Assembly: GCF_028583425.1 (NCBI RefSeq)
Contig: NC_072807.1
Location: 29,951,001-30,015,000, forward strand
Source: Eublepharis macularius
Lineage: Eukaryota > Chordata > Lepidosauria > Squamata > Eublepharidae
Direction: 5' to 3'
DNA: 64,000 bases
In this document: piece by piece, positions 23,091 through 34,761 of the stretch
Layout of the letters: every line of letters starts with the position of its first letter
Numbering within the stretch: the stretch's first letter is position 1
Translations under genes and position numbers: made by a program
The notes under the pieces: generated by a model
Seen by the model: the letters and a program-made list of their open reading frames with translations, nothing else
What the model was told of the DNA's origin: nothing
Database searches by the model: none

Positions 23091-24689
23091 AAGTAGTCTA
23101 TGCCCATGGCCGTCATAACATCCTCGGGCAACAAATTCCACATTTTAGCCTGCCAAGCACAGGGAACAGATACAGTGAGGTTACAGACATTAAGTGCAGG
23201 TGTGAATCTATCTCACAGGTATGTCTACAGATGCTCTTCTAAACCTGTTCAGGAGCGCAACAAGGGTTAGCTGCCTGTGGCACGGATGAGCCAGTATCTT
23301 CACAGGAACACTAAGCGACAGCAATACTATTTTAAAAAATGGAACAAAAAAAGGGGTGTGGAGTTCCTTCCATTATTTCTTGTGTATCTGTTTTACAATA
23401 GGAGGTGGCTCCTATGTTCAGAAATAAATGCAAGGGCGTGCTAAATTAAACACAGGAACTCCGCTAATTGAGCTGTTGTCATAGGTCAGAAATAGACAAA
23501 ATCCAGAGGGGAATGAAAGTGTTGCATAGCAGACTCTGCCTACTTAAAAAAAAGAGAGTCCTGTGATACAGTTTCTTCCCCCACCACCTCAGAGATACCA
23601 GATATAATCTGCCATAGCTGCTGGGTAACCTCATTTGCAGATTTTCTCAAAGGATCTCATCTGCTATGTTAACAGCAGTTATAGGCAATTACTTTATGCC
23701 AACATCCCTTTCCTAATTTTGGAATTTTTAAACAATTCAAACAATGCAAGATATTGCAATCCAAACCACGTATTAGAAAAGCTTTTCCTTTTCTTTCTAG
23801 TATCTTTTATTGATGAGAAACGGAAAATGAAAACTAAAAACAAGTGCAAAAAGGTGGGACTTTACATGAACATAAAAAGGGAAACCAGAAAGCAAGTATT
23901 ACTGAGAGACTCTCATGTATTTATCACTTCCTCATTTCACTGCCCTTCATTCATCACGGCTTATTAAAATATTCTTAAATTGATAAGCACCTTTTCCCCA
24001 TTTGACAAGCCTTCAAGTGATATAGATCTTTTCAGAAGTAAAATCCCCCCAATCTAACATAGCACTCTTCAATATATGTGGCAATGTATTAATGTCTACG
24101 TACTTATGAATCGCTCTAACAGTTGGACAGTGTTTTTCTGTTATTGGCACAATCTAAACCTGCGGTGCTTGTCCTTGGTTCAATTGGCTTCATGGCAACC
24201 AAACCTAGCCTGCATTCTTCTGCTTCAATAGACCAATGAGCAGATCTGATGTGAGGGTTACGAGAACAGAACTCTTGAATGGGGAATACTAGTAGGTGTA
24301 AGATGGCACCTACTGAACTGACTGTCCTCCACGGTACATATTCCCTCTAGTTGAGCCAGAAAGTGCTCGAATCCCTCCACAGGTATGAATTCACCAGGCA
24401 GCCCCAAAACTCATTCTAGCTCTGTTATTGGGGAGATATCACAACAGAGAGAGAAAACACGAAATGTAGCACATCCCTTGATATCCCAATGAGTGGTAGC
24501 AATCTTAAACTGTGTGTCCTGGATTATGAAATTACCGTGCACAATCGTCATAATGTGCATGAATGATTATAAAAATTAACTTAGGGTTTCCTATCCCATT
24601 AGGTTTTTTGTTGTGCATTTAAGATTTTGCAAGGTAACAGGACAGATACTCAAAAGAATCAACTGTTACTCTGTACTATATTAAAAAGA
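23091..24689. other. Intergenic, no gene seen; repeat fragment at the left
   Basis: 23091-23170 resembles part of the unclassified repeat at 54340-54470. The 110-codon frame at 23635-23967 is lysine- and asparagine-rich and matches no family I know. Confidence 0.4.
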
Positions 24690-24987
24690 GGTAAAGGTAG
24701 TCCCCTGTGCAAGCACCGAGTCATTACTGACCCATGGGGTGGGGGACATTGCATCAAGACGTTTGCTTGGCAGACTTTTTGTTCGGGGGTGGTTTGCCAT
24801 TGCCTTCCCCAGTCATCTACACTTTACCCCGAGGAAACTGGGTACTCATTTTACCGACCTTGGAAGGATGGAAGGCTGAGTCAACCTTGAGCCGGCTACC
24901 TGAACCCCGCTTCCACCAGGATCGAACTCAGATTGTGAGCAGAGCTTGGGCTGCAGTACTGCAGCTTACCACTCTGCCAGGGGGCTC
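24690..24987 (-). repeat. Sauria SINE, near full length
   Basis: On the minus strand it opens with CCCCCTGGCAGAGTGGTAAG (A box), CTGCAGTACTGCAGCCCAAG and GAGTTCGATCCTGG (B box). It continues through GTAGCCGGCTCAAGGTTGAC and ends GCACAGGGGACTACCTTTAC. This order is characteristic of the Sauria SINEs of squamates, which carry a LINE-derived 3' tail. It sits directly beside a foldback element at 25000. Confidence 0.88.
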
Positions 24988-24999
24988 CTCTCTCTAGAA

Positions 25000-25235
25000 G
25001 AGGGAAGTTTAAAAAGACAGAGCTGATGGAGATGGCGCCTCAGAGGGTTTGTTAATTTCACCTTCACCTCCCCAAAGGTTCTGTCAATTTCACCTTCCCT
25101 TCTGAGGGAAGGATTGTTCTGTCTTTTTAAACTACCCTCCTGTAGAGAGGTGAAATTGACAGTGCCTTCGGGCGCCATCTTTTAAAACTACGTTTCCCGG
25201 ATAACATTGCGTCTCCCTACATTTGAGTGCCCTCA
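25000..25235. mobile_element. Foldback-type MITE relative
   Basis: Contains GAAGTTTAAAAAGACAGAGC at the left and CTACGTTTCCCGGATAACAT plus TGCGTCTCCCTACATTTGAG at the right, matching the right end of the element at 22594. Internal blocks TTAATTTCACCTTCACCTCC and GTCAATTTCACCTTCCCTTC are tandem-like. The outer left tip appears lost or replaced by the adjacent SINE. Confidence 0.5.
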
Positions 25236-25294
25236 TGTAAGAGGTCTCAGGTAGAGAGAATCATAGGTTAAGAATGGGAACCATTTTATCTACC

Positions 25295-25480
25295 AGAACA
25301 TGATGTCAAGTTACAGCTGACTCACGGCAACCCCAACTTCAGGACGTTCCAGGGTAGAGATTAGAGGTGGTTTACCATTGCCTTCCTCTGCATATCAACC
25401 CATCTTCCTTGGTGGGCCTTCCATCCATGGCTGACCCTTTTTAGCTTCCAAACTCTGACAAGTTCAGGCTAAGCTGGGCT
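25295..25480 (-). repeat. 5S rRNA-derived SINE
   Basis: On the minus strand it starts AGCCCAGCTTAGCCTGAACT, then GTCAGAGTTTGGAAGCTAAA (5S-like), then AGGAAGGCAATGGTAAACCA and GTGAGTCAGCTGTAACTTGA. It has the same family plan as 11794-11995. Confidence 0.75.
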
Positions 25481-25624
25481 ATTCAGGCTGCCCAGCTAGG
25501 AGGAAAAACCCCCCACCAAAGCAGGACTACAAATACTGAGCTTCTTCAAGATCCATTTTTTAAAAAAAGAGGCATGCCAATTCAAGCCAATGTGCTCAAT
25601 TTAAAATAAAAATATTCAGTTGTA

Positions 25625-25630
25625 TTTATT
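25625..25630 (-). terminator. BCL2L10: Candidate poly(A) signal of BCL2L10
   Basis: TTTATT on the plus strand is AATAAA on the minus strand. It is the first canonical hexamer I can find past the BCL2L10 stop at 26618, giving a 3' UTR of about 1 kb that includes the (CA)n tract at 26239. Inferred from position only. Confidence 0.45.
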
Positions 25631-26238
25631 CACATATTAAAACTGTACAAGCTAAAGAAAATGAGATTGAAGAACGCTTCTGGAGACTATTTTTTACAAT
25701 ACACAGTACACAATACCAAACTGTTAACAAGGTAGTAGACAGTAGATAACAGCTGAGAAAGCAATTGTGAGACAGCTTTTTTGTTTCTTTAAAAAAAATG
25801 GAACTTAACAAAAATAGATGTTACCAACTACCAGTTATTATACAATGATAAATACTTCAAAAATATATTAAGTTATATGGAGTTTCTGGGTTTGACAGGA
25901 AATCCACAGAAATCCCAGCCTTCAATGGAATTCCCAAATAGACCAATTTCAAAAAAGGTTTTTCAATAGTTAAACTCACTTCAGTTAAAAGAACTGGTTC
26001 TGCAGCCTTCCACTGTTTGGTATCAACATTCAATCACCTAACTGTAGTGTAAGTTGTACTAAAGTCATCATAACAAAAAAAAAAACCCATGTAAGCTACA
26101 ATGCTTTGTGCAATATTGATCTTACAGTTATACACTGAGGAGTTGCATTAGTACTGTGAGCATCGCACCAAGGGTGGAATTAAGCTCTTCGTTCTTGCTA
26201 ATACTGGCTCACATTTCACAAGGCAATTTCTTCTCCCT

Positions 26239-26264
26239 ACACACACACACACACACACACACAC
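26239..26264. repeat. (CA)n microsatellite
   Basis: Thirteen AC units read directly. It lies in the inferred 3' UTR of BCL2L10. Confidence 0.95.
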
Positions 26265-26617
26265 GAAAGAAACCAAACATACATCTTCACTTAAGTTCCA
26301 CTGTAAGCCCATCTAATATCATTAGCATAACATCCAGTACTCAGTGGTTTTCTAGAATGGGACTACATGACAGTTACAGCTCTCACATCAAGGTCAAGAA
26401 GACATCCCCATTTAGGATTAACCGGTCTGGTCTTCCGTTTGTATTGCCACCGCCAAGGTGGGATGTGCTTCCATTTTCAACATTCTGCTCCAGACGCCAA
26501 TTAAAAAATATAAGCTTCTGTCTTTCACCATCGTAGAAATATAGAACGGACTCTTCACAGGTACGTTGGCAGTTTTGAAGAGTTCCCCCCCCCCAAAGTC
26601 AAGTCCACCGATGTACT

Positions 26618-26749
26618 TTATCGCACAGCCAAGAGGAAAGCCAATCCTGCCAGGCCAAATCCTGCAGCCGCCACGATAGCACTGCTTATGGTACTGTTCT
26701 GGTCAGTTGCGTCAGAGCCGTGTTTGTTGAAGAAGAGATGGAACCCGTC
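26618..26749 (-). CDS. BCL2L10: BCL2L10 (NR-13-like), coding exon 2
   Basis: This exon codes for the last 43 residues. It begins DGFHLFFNKHGS and ends FLLAVR followed by TAA at 26620-26618. The acceptor is TTTTGTAG just before GAC at 26749, and the exon joins exon 1 in phase 0, so the BH2 block reads W-LEAHGGW then DGF across the junction. The second half, starting near STISSAIVAAAGFG, is a hydrophobic tail of about 20 residues ending in a single Arg. This is the typical C-terminal anchor that places BCL2 proteins in the outer mitochondrial or ER membrane. The wording closely follows my recollection of chicken NR-13 (the ADQNSTLSNAIMAAAGFG region). No breaks are seen. Confidence 0.92.
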   Translation of the reverse strand, partial: DGFHLFFNKHGSDATDQNSTISSAIVAAAGFGLAGLAFLLAVR

Positions 26750-26799
26750 CTACAAAAGCAAAGAGCAAGATCTCAAGTCAAGAGTATTGGGAATTCGTC

Positions 26800-27020
26800 A
26801 CCTTACATTCAGGCTTCACGGTTATCCCTCCTATCCTCCAAGGAGCTCAGGATACTGGTTCCCCCCCCCCACTCCATTTAATCTTCACAGCTATCCACAA
26901 GGAAAGTTAGGCTGAAAGAGTCTGACCAGACCTATATCACCCTACAAGATTTGTGGCGATCAGAGATTTGAACCTCAGTTCCCTCGGTCCTAGTCCGTCA
27001 CCATACTGGCTCTCTTATTT
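26800..27020 (-). repeat. tRNA-derived SINE, diverged
   Basis: On the minus strand, GAGAGCCAGTATGGTGACGG is followed by the B-box-like TGAGGTTCAAATCTCTGATC and CTCTTTCAGCCTAACTTTCC. It lies near the end of the BCL2L10 intron. Confidence 0.6.
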
Positions 27021-29266
27021 CCTCCAAGCCAAGGAGGAAGTAGATCCTTACAGTAATTCACTACTTCAACCAGTGGATGGAAATCACCACTAAAAGAACT
27101 TGCATACCAGCCCAAACAAAGCTCTTTTTTAAAAAGAGAGACCATTCATATATTAAACCGCAAGTCGTTGAATGAAGTCGTTGCCTAGTCATACAAAACC
27201 AGTCCTCAGACTATGAGCTAGTGGCTCGCTACCGCCCAGATGCTCTGGCAGGCGCCCAGCCGGGTGTGGGATCTGGAGCCAAGTCTGACACCGTCCAATG
27301 ACATCTCCCTCTCCTCCGTGGTTCAACTGGTTTAGTACACACAAAATCATGCTGTCATTTGCCACAGTTCCAAATTAAACGGAACTACAAGAACGGGTCT
27401 TTGATACAAGTAAAAACCAACACAGGGAAGAAACCAGGCCTCCAACTCTGCAGATGCCCCCAGAGAGTTATCCCCTCAACTACAAGCTGAGAAATTCAGC
27501 GCAGCGAGCCAACATTTGCAGCACTGTTGTGAATGGAGATCCATGGATCGGTACCTTTCAGGGCCACCACCTCCAGTCCTAATTCTATTCCATGCACACA
27601 TGCACTCCTTCAGCCTGCAAGCAACTCAATTCACAGCTGACCTGTGACAGAAAGAGACTGGCAGTTGCCCTGCCAGATCTTTATTCAGGATCAAGGAGAA
27701 ATGGCAGTAATACGACTCCAGATGGCTATGTCTGAACTTATCTGGCAGATGTCTATGTAAACGAGTTATGCCCTTAATTTCTTCCGGAACTTTGTTCTTT
27801 ACACTTTAATTTGTGCAAACAATGGGTGCATTTTTCATTGAATGTCAGTTTACACTTGTTTGCCAGCAGCTGTTCGACATTCATTAGCATTCAGGTGGGC
27901 AGAATACAGGGGGAAAGGGAATCAAGCCCCCTCCTGCTTGATTCGACCCCCTCTCCATTTGTGTAAGGAGAGGAAGAAGGTAAGCCAGTCATCTCTCAGA
28001 ATTGTTTTGTGTACATTCAACGAAGTAGAATCGAGTCTGTACAACTGGAAATGAGACGGGGAGGGGGTTGACATTCTATATTTTATTTCCATTTCAGTGC
28101 TAGTTAAGAATGTGGGACAGAAAGTTCTCTACTGGAGAAAAAAAAAAGGTTCCCACTACTATGATTTTCCTACGGAAGATTTGGGGGGGGGGGTTCTACT
28201 TCATATCAGCTGAAGATGAACATCAGTAAGCAGGCTAGGCCTCCAACTCAAAAAGAGCACATTAGACAGTTATTCCATTAGCTAAAAAAAAAAAGAAGAT
28301 AAATTCAGCACAGCAAGTTATGTAGCTGAAATGCTACTTGAGAGCAGAAAACTGTAGAAAGGTACTTTTTGGTTTACCTCCCAAGAACAAGTATGCTGGG
28401 CATTTTCAAAGTTAAAATTAACTTTTTAAATGTTTATATTGAATCCAACACACTTCAGCTTAATCTACGTTAAATGGTGTTTTACTGAATTCTGTACAAG
28501 ACTCATGCTGCATACTTGCTTCCTGAGTACAACTCAAATATGTTAAATGAATCTATTTGAATGAAGACATTTTCTGATAAAAGATTATCCAGAAAGCCTA
28601 TATACCTTTTAAGAACACTTTCAAGTCCACCAGTAAGTACCTTTTGCTTGGATTTAAAAAAATTAGCACAGTTAAATTTATAATCAAACAGGACACAAGG
28701 GGGTTTAAAAAAAAGGTAATGGAGGCTGATTTACACCAAGTGACATTTCTGTTCCTTCCTGCTGTGAGAAGTGTTGCCAAGTTTTCACAAAGTGACGGCT
28801 TGTGTTTTTGTAAAACCCAACTTATTTAAATGCCAAGCTTCTGTAGCAGGCCCAGGATCTGAGAGTTAAGGATATACATCTTTTGCTTTAGGCTCACGCC
28901 CTAACCCTAGGTGCCATGACAGCAGGCTTGGTTCTGCAAAAAAGCCCCAAATCCACGACCACATCAAGACTGTTATCTATGAAAGCCACATTTGCAGTGG
29001 GTGTGCACACACAAACCTTTCACCTTCTAAAGCCAACAATGGGAGCTGCATCTCTGCCTTTCACCTGGATAATGGTATATTTTAATCCAGGAAGTAATGC
29101 TGCTTTCTCAAGGGCTCCAATGAAGCAGTTCTACTTGGGCAGTGGAATCCAGTCACACCACGACAACAAGGACTCAAGAAACACTGCCCACATTTTACTT
29201 GTGCGAATACGTTCCCACGTGCACCACCCAACAGTTTCCAACTCGTGTGCTAAAGCTGTCATCACT

Positions 29267-29286
29267 ACACACACACACACACACAC
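29267..29286. repeat. (CA)n microsatellite
   Basis: Ten AC units read directly, inside the BCL2L10 intron. Confidence 0.93.
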
Positions 29287-30592
29287 GTTCTGGCTCACTG
29301 GCTTCATAAAATGTGGCAAAACAGGCACCCACAACTGTCACACATGGCTTCCCCTATACCCACACAGAAAGAAAGGTCATACATAAGAAGCGCTTTAAAG
29401 ATGATCTGACACAGGTCAGCTTGCCTGCTTCAAAGCAGGCCCTTATGAATGGGTGAAGAGCGGCATCTTATTACATCGTCCATGGGTTAGAAAATAAGCT
29501 TTTGTCCAATAAAATCTTTGTGGCCTTCTTTCTGTAAGGGCTTTGGGATATTTGCTGACTGCAGAATGTGACTTCACAAGAGATGTGGCCGGATTTCACC
29601 AAGAGGCAGGTTTGAATAGACTTTCCCACCAATGGCCTGTTTGAAAACCGAGAACTGAATACAGGTTTCTATGTATTCTTTACCCTAGTACTGTGGGAAA
29701 TAGTTGCTTTGAAGTTGATTATTCAACATTCCTGGCAGAAGTTTAAACCCGCACCCACGCTCAACAATGGCCAGTACCAGATACTTCAGACAGGCAGAAA
29801 CTCTACACTGGGGGAAAAAAAACCCTTAGCTAACTGTAAGAAGATTCTGTAATCTTCAGCTAGACTTTTGCTTGAGCCAGAAAAATAAAGAATCCATTCC
29901 TAAAGGATTAAAACATTATTGCTGATCGGCCACATTAGAAATGGAAGTTTCCTTTGCATGCCTTTTCTAATGATCCCATAATTCCTAAAATTCAAAGACA
30001 GAACAGCTTTGCAATACTAACTGTAATATTTCTTTTTAATTTAATTCTGAGACTCTAGCAGAAAGTCCACAGCAAAGCTTTATTTTTTAAAAATGCACTG
30101 AGCTTCTCAAGTTTTAAGGAGGGCTGGAGAAATTCCAGGCTCTTAAGAATTTGAAATATTTTCTCTCCAGCCCTGATTTTATCTAAGACATAACAATGAC
30201 TTTTGCTAGCAGGGTTCTCATGCCAGGTCCATGGGAAAGTGAGAGTGTAGGGCAGTAAAAAAAGGAGAGGAGGGTTGTGTCTATACTGCTTGGAAAAAAC
30301 CCCTTGCTCACTGCCTCCAGAGGGAGCCAAACTTCTCACCCTATCACAAGTGGGATGTCTTTTTTTTTTTTAGTTGCAATGTAAGCTTGAACCCAGTGAT
30401 GCTTCCATGTGCCATTTCGATAGCAAGAAGTGGGGCCTTCTATTCCCTTGCAAGACATAGTACCATGCTGAGAAAGCGAACTGATCCTACTATCACCCTC
30501 ACCCCCAGGAAAAATTGACAGGAAACTACCGTGCCATGTTCCATGACAGTATGGCTTTGAACCTGGATCTTTCAGATCTAAGTCTGACTCTA

Positions 30593-30796
30593 AGAGCCAA
30601 GCTACAAGTGACGCCTGACACAGGTTGGACACGTGTCAGCTTCCCTCAAGTTTTGATGGGAAATGTAGGCATCCTGGTCTTGCAGCTGTAATGGAGAGCC
30701 AAGCTGTAAAACCAGGATGCCTACATTTCCCATCAAAACTTGAGGGAAGCTGACAAGTGTCCAACCTGTGTCAGGCGTCACTTGTAGCTTGGCTCT
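30593..30796. mobile_element. Long foldback element (AGAGCCAAGCTACAAGTGAC)
   Basis: The left end AGAGCCAAGCTACAAGTGAC is exactly mirrored by GTCACTTGTAGCTTGGCTCT at the right. The two arms of about 85 bp match with a single mismatch by eye and enclose a loop of about 30 bases, including GCAGCTGTAATGGAGAGCC. A shorter relative with the same tips is at 35150-35291. No target duplication is obvious, so the superfamily is not assigned. In the BCL2L10 transcript it would form a long hairpin. Confidence 0.75.
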
Positions 30797-31914
30797 CAGT
30801 ACATAAAACAGAATGAGCTGGAGGTTTTTAACCCCACCTTCAAACCCCCACAACTTTCTCTCTAAGAACCTTGTTTGTTTGGGGGGGGGGAATGGAAGCT
30901 CCCGCTTACCCTGCGAACTTCATGACCAATACCTGAAACATGGCATGGGATGACAACTGGAGCCAGTCCAAGTTTGCTGCTGAGGTTAGAGTGTATTTAT
31001 ATACAGCACTCTATATTTAACAACGATTCTTTCACCAAGTCTCCTGAATGCATCCTTTACATACTGGACGGTGCCTCGTTTGAGATGCCATGAGGTTTGT
31101 TCACTGGCTTGCATATTCTGGTACCTCCTGCATGGCTAGGAAATGGAAGACTTCCTAGTTCAGAAGAGCCGTTTCACCAGATTTAAACATCACAAAACAT
31201 TTCCATTTCCTTGCCACACATAAGAGATGGGAGTGGGCGAGCTAGAAGCCTTCTGGGATTGTTATCACAATTAAACCAACATTTGTGGGTGATGCCACAG
31301 AGTGGTCAAATGACACTGCGGCTCAATCTTCTCACATCCAGCAAGCCCCCATGTACCACTTCTGACTCCACACTGGTAGGTTCTTACAGGGCTCAAAGAA
31401 AGGTATCCTAATGAGTCAACCCTCAAAGTCAGCTTAAAACTTCACCTGGCCCAGAATACAGATCTCCGGCTTTTCTCTGATCGATAATACCTATTCTCCA
31501 TTATCTCCAATGCTTCCTGTTTGAATTTAGGCATGCTCCCCAACCCCCACTGAAGTCACTGGCTTAGACTTTCAAAACCTTGAATAGTATTTAGATAAGA
31601 TGTCTTGAAAGCCACTCTTCTTCCACATACCAACCTGGAAACACAATAGCTAAAATACTGACAGCTGCTAATCAACTCCTCCCTTTCCTTGGAAAAGACT
31701 TCACACCAGACGGGGAGACATTCCAACCAGTCATAGTGATAAAAATCAGTTCTAGTAACTAATCTCCTCCAGCACAAGCCAAGGAGAGCCATTGTGCCTG
31801 AGGCCTGGAGACTAGGCCACTGTTGGATGTTGGTATCAGTTGAGTCAATGATACTAGCACTAAGCCCAGAATTCACCACAACTGCTTCTGTACTAGACTG
31901 TTGGGTTTCAATTT

Positions 31915-32085
31915 AAAATTGCCAGCTCAAGGTTGGGAATTCCCTGGAGATTTGGGAGGGTAGAGCCTGGAGAGGGAAGGACCTCTGCAAGGTATAAAAT
32001 CATCAAGTCCAACCTTCAAAGGAACCATTTTTTTCCAGGGGAACTGATCAGTCATAATTCTGGGAGATCTCCAAGTCGCTGGATC
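31915..32085. repeat. Interspersed repeat, GTTGCCAGCCTCCAGG family
   Basis: Carries AATTGCCAGCTCAAGGTTGG, GAATTCCCTGGAGATTTGGG and TCATAATTCTGGGAGATCTC. It has the same orientation as the copy at 9450, with the right end truncated. Confidence 0.55.
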
Positions 32086-32679
32086 CATCAACAATCTCAC
32101 TCACTCTCACCCAGTTCCCCTATTTTTACATTTTCTGGATTTTGTACAAGATCCCATGCTCTTCAACATAGCCTTCTGGGAGTTCACAGGGGACCCCACT
32201 CACCCTTTTCCCCTAGGGTCATAACCAACCCTGTATACCTAATCTTCAGTTTCCTAGCAAGCCACATTAAAAAGGTGAGTTTTAAGGTGGGGATAACTGT
32301 TCTAGAAAAGAGGCAGAAGCGCACAGAGCATAAATACTTTGGAGCAGACTCTAGAGCCTCTGCCAGCTTTCAATAATATGTAAACCAGCTATTGCATTAG
32401 GATCAAATGCATCATTACCAGCTACAGTACAGCACTTCTGCTATTCAAGATGCAGGCATGTTCTTCAAAGCAAGAATGCTCATGTAATGGCAATCCTAAA
32501 CCCTACCAACTCTGGAGCTCCTTACTGGGAAACCACCATCCAGGCAACAGACTTAGAAGCAGGGATTCTCCTAATTAAAACCAGGCCTTCCACAATTAGA
32601 TGCTCACTCAGCTTGACAGATCCCCTCCTTACGTTCATTTTTTTACTATCTCCAAAGCAAAATGCATTGCTTGTGTGGT

Positions 32680-32830
32680 ATAGAGGTGAGTGTGTCATAC
32701 TGGGACCTGAATTCAAAGCCCTGCTCAGTCATGGAAGCTGCAGTGTGACCCTTGTGCCAGTCGCACGTAGCCTTAAAAGGATGCCACAAAGATAAAATGG
32801 GGGAAGGAGAACCACCTTTGCTCCCTTGAG
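32680..32830 (+). repeat. tRNA-derived SINE
   Basis: GTGGTATAGAGGTGAGTGTG, ACTGGGACCTGAATTCAAAG (B-box region), CAGTCATGGAAGCTGCAGTG and CCTTGTGCCAGTCGCACGTA follow the usual family order, ending near AAAGATAAAATGGGGG. Confidence 0.55.
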
Positions 32831-33399
32831 CTCCTTGGATGCAGAAAAGAGGATGCCAAATGTAAATGGTGAATTTGCTGTTCAGCCCTTCTTTTCATTT
32901 TTAGAGGAAAAAAGTTTCAAGTCCTCACTGTTGCAGAAGCATATAGGCAGAGAGTCCCAAAGGCTCAGAATCTTTGCAGTGCTCCTCCACTCTTGACCCC
33001 TCCAGCCACCCAGGCAGCATTTCTTTGCCTTACGCCACCCGCCTCCTTCCCAGAAGCATTCCATACTCTGCAGGCCTCCAGCCAATGTTACCAGAAGGCT
33101 AAACAGATGCACTTCACATTGCATAAGCGGCTGCAGGGGGGAGAATCCGGCCTCCTTGCAACTGGTACACGAGCACAGAAGTCCAGTTGCTGCATAAGCT
33201 CACTTGCAGGGTTCCTCGCATCCATCTTTGGGCAATGCATAATTTGGTGCTGGAACACTACGCCATGTACCAGCCAGTTTAATATTTAAAGGGACAAAGG
33301 CTGAAGGGGGGGGGGAGAGAAGGCGGCCAGCGCAGAGCTCTTTCTAAGGCAACTTCTCACGGGTAGTCACAGAATTTGCTTCCCATATATGGGAAAAAT

Positions 33400-34760
33400 A
33401 TTATCCGGGCCTCCCTGATGTAACGAGCAGCCATCCCTCCGCCTCTCCTCCCCCCGCCCCCCGTTCGTTCTGGAAGCGGTTCCCTTGGCGCCCTCGCAGA
33501 AGCTATGGGGTGGGGGGCGCCGGGAAGGGGCGCTCGCTCGGCCCCCTGCCTTAAGGGGTCTTGCGCCGGAGCCTGGGAGAGGGGGCGGCGTGCGCGCCTG
33601 GGAGGCAGGAGGAGCGCCTTCGCCAAGGTCATTCCCAGCCCGCATCCAAGGCGGAGGGGCGGGAAGCAGCCGGCCTCCTGGAACCGGCGCCTCCTTCCCC
33701 CTCCCGGGGAAAGAGGGGCGAGGGCGCAATAAGCCCCCTCCCCCGGGCAGAGCTGCAATGGCGAGGCGGGCGCCTCCAGGAGCGCCCCGGGAACAGGCGA
33801 TTGCTGCACGCACCGGGCAGGGCGCACGCCGCGGAGCGAGGACCCCCCTCTCCAAGGCCGGGCGCGCACGGACGGAAGCGCAGCCATTGCTGGGGGAAGG
33901 GGCTGGGTCGGGGCTGCGGGCAGAACGCGCCCGCCCTCCCTCGCTGCCTCCCCGCGCCCGCGCTTACCCAGCCGCCGTGCGCCTCCAGCCACTCGCGCTT
34001 CTCCCCGGCCAGATAGGCAACCAGCGCCTCGGCCAGGGCGCCGATCTCGTCGCGGGTGCCCCGCTCGGCCAGAGCCGCCGCCAGGTTGCCGGTGAACACG
34101 ACCAGCGCCACCACCCGGCCCCAGTTGAGGCCGCCGTCGGCTTCCATCTGCGCGGCCACCCGGCCCAAGTGCGCGGCCGCCCCGCCGGGCTCCGGTAAGG
34201 CGGCCGGGCTGCAGGCGGAGCGGAAGAAGGACTTCTCGCGGCTCTCCAGCTCGTCGGCCACCCGCCGCAGGGTCTTGGCCGTGCGGCTGGGGGGCAGCGC
34301 CGAGCCGCCCAGGCGGTGCTGCAGATAGTCGTCCACCAACTGCGCCGTCTGGGCGGGCAGCTCGCTCTGCATGGCGGCGGCGGCCGAGGGAGAGCTGGCT
34401 CAGTCCGACCGGGCCCCGTACCGGCGCCTGGCGCAGCCTAAGAAGCCGCCTCCGCCCCCGCACTTGCCCACGTGGCCCGGCCGGCTTCGGCGGCTCCTCC
34501 CCAGGCCCGCGAAGCTGCCGTGCTCCGCTGCCCCCCCTCCTGGGCCGACGGAGGACAGCAAGCGGAGGGGCGCGTCGCCGGCGCGCAACGAAGCCGCAGC
34601 CCTCGGAACGGTGGAGTCCCGCTGGGCTGGCCGCGCGATAAACCCTGGGGGCCCGGTAAAAGCGGCGCAGGAGGCGCCCAGTGGCACCTTCGCAGAATTT
34701 GTCCCTGCGTCCGGCGGCAGCTTAGCGGAAAGAGGCAATCGACCCCCCCCCCGGTTTAAA
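33400..34760. promoter_or_regulatory. BCL2L10: CpG island covering BCL2L10 exon 1 and promoter
   Basis: This stretch is much richer in G, C and CpG than the AT-rich DNA on either side. It spans the 5' part of the intron, exon 1 and about 390 bp upstream of the start. Long open frames on both strands here arise from the GC bias. I saw no TATA box in the first bases upstream of the start codon, so a CpG-island promoter with spread-out starts is likely. Confidence 0.8.
33968..34372 (-). CDS. BCL2L10: BCL2L10 (NR-13-like), coding exon 1
   Basis: Codes for the first 135 of 178 residues of a BCL2-family apoptosis regulator, which acts by binding other BCL2 members at mitochondrial or ER membranes. 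The start ATG at 34372 gives MQSELPAQTAQLVDDYLQ, a BH4-like helix at residues 8-21. A BH3-like stretch LRRVADELESRE lies at about 35-46. BH1 is GGLNWGRVVALVVFTGNL at 80-97. BH2 starts at WLEAHGGW (128-135) and is completed by exon 2. The total of 178 residues agrees with my recollection of about 177 for chicken NR-13. Donor is GTAAGC at 33967. GNB5 as the 5' neighbour on the same strand also supports the assignment. Mammalian BCL2L10 is more diverged. Whether this copy protects or kills cells cannot be read from sequence. Confidence 0.93.
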
Positions 34761-34761
34761 A

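Larger units (their letters stand above)
26750..33967 (-). other. BCL2L10: BCL2L10 single coding intron
   Basis: A 7.2 kb intron with donor GTAAGC at 33967 and acceptor AG at 26751-26750. It holds SINEs at 26800 and 32680, a (CA)n tract at 29267, a long hairpin element at 30593 and a GTTGCCAG-family repeat at 31915. I see no other exon. The stretches 27030-29260, 29290-30590 and 30800-31910 show only chance frames. Confidence 0.85.

Noticed and set aside
1-25600. Possible MAPK6 exons, expected on the left by synteny
   Set aside because: No kinase motif or other MAPK6 wording was seen in any frame; the gene probably lies beyond the left edge.
28916-29386. 156-codon plus-strand frame in the BCL2L10 intron
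   Set aside because: It crosses the (CA)n tract, giving His/Thr repeats, and has no domain or splice support.
32487-32795. 102-codon plus-strand frame in the BCL2L10 intron
   Set aside because: Its C-terminal third is SINE-derived text and the rest is unrecognised.
33357-34463. 368-codon minus-strand frame covering BCL2L10 exon 1 in another phase
   Set aside because: It is open because the CpG island is GC-rich. Its text is arginine-, glycine- and proline-rich low complexity, while the BCL2 domains are in the frame starting at 34372.
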